Shown piece after piece: positions 52,700-52,752 of a stretch of 52,752 bases of DNA. Location: assembly GCA_022763115.1 (NCBI GenBank), contig JALEGJ010000061.1, positions 1 through 52,752 of the forward strand. Direction: 5' to 3'. Source of the stretch: Aquisalinus sp. (GTDB taxonomy: Bacteria > Pseudomonadota > Alphaproteobacteria > Caulobacterales > Parvularculaceae). Under the pieces are notes generated by a model. The model was not told where the DNA came from. It did not search any database and saw only the letters and a program-made list of their open reading frames with translations. Positions within the stretch are counted from its first letter, which is position 1, and each line of letters begins with the position of its first letter. The position numbers and the translations under genes are program-made.

Positions 52700-52752
52700 A
52701 TGAAGCTTCTCTCTCAATTCCGTTCTGGTCTTCTCGTTACGTCAGCTTGCGC
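52700..52752 (+). CDS. Start of an exported protein (partial, cut by window end)
   Basis: 17 codons are visible: MKLLSQFRSGLLVTSAC. The charged start and hydrophobic run are the beginning of a signal peptide or lipoprotein signal. TTGGGGG lies about 10 bases upstream as a ribosome-binding site. Identity cannot be told from this fragment; its divergence from a prepilin peptidase gives only a weak hint of a pilus or secretion role. Confidence 0.5.
   Translation, partial: MKLLSQFRSGLLVTSAC

Overview
The window looks like about 53 kb of an alphaproteobacterial chromosome of moderate GC. The gene order rpoZ - rsh(spoT) - pyrE - pdxJ - acpS - lepB - rnc - era - recO - parC, the System I cytochrome c maturation genes, a phasin and a ClpS/ClpA pair all fit a marine or soil alphaproteobacterium, perhaps near the Rhodospirillales, Kordiimonadales or Sneathiellales. 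That placement is an inference from gene order and protein character, not a search result.

Layout. 1-1091: probable right end of an integrated island (C-terminus of a type I restriction HsdR subunit, a coupled YgjP-like metalloprotease, AT-rich DNA) lying against the 3' end of a tRNA-Ser(GCU). 1414-7296: housekeeping genes (soluble lytic transglycosylase, dapA, smpB, a family 5 uracil-DNA glycosylase coupled to a NYN-domain gene, folK). 7361-19258: a long + strand core run from rpoZ to parC, then lemA and an M48 membrane protease. The RelA/SpoT homologue in it is odd: intact hydrolase motif, but the EFDD synthetase signature usual for monofunctional RelA.

19392-19754 is a 363-bp non-coding element with 20-bp imperfect terminal inverted repeats. 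Its right end supplies the stop codon of the neighbouring multiheme gene.

19751-37794 is the most remarkable part: two divergent operons. The leftward operon encodes a c554-like pentaheme cytochrome, a lipoprotein with two GlcG/HbpS-like domains, a probable outer-membrane beta-barrel, and a 1366-residue decaheme protein ending in an LVIVD-repeat propeller. The rightward operon encodes an 814-residue fusion of FAD/NAD(P) oxidoreductase, two cyclic-nucleotide-binding domains and a four-cluster ferredoxin; a membrane protein with the histidine spacing of a diheme cytochrome b; an FHA - transmembrane - decaheme protein; and then ccmF and ccmH. ccmI lies convergently after them. Together about 25 covalent hemes are encoded. 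I read this as a complete electron path from a cytosolic flavin/Fe-S module through the inner membrane and periplasm to a porin-cytochrome conduit, with built-in cyclic-nucleotide and phosphopeptide sensing. Direction of flow and substrate are not decidable from sequence. I know of no characterised system with this composition.

39115-52752: two tandem paralogous GT-A-like glycosyltransferases, NADP-type gdhA, a D,D-carboxypeptidase with a SPOR domain, a phasin with two PhaR-type palindromes at its promoter, a DUF1499 protein, clpS-clpA, a DUF559 endonuclease-like gene bracketed by two direct copies of a palindrome-rich repeat, a short hotdog protein, a methyltransferase, a dienelactone hydrolase, a nitronate monooxygenase, a prepilin peptidase and the start of one more secreted protein.
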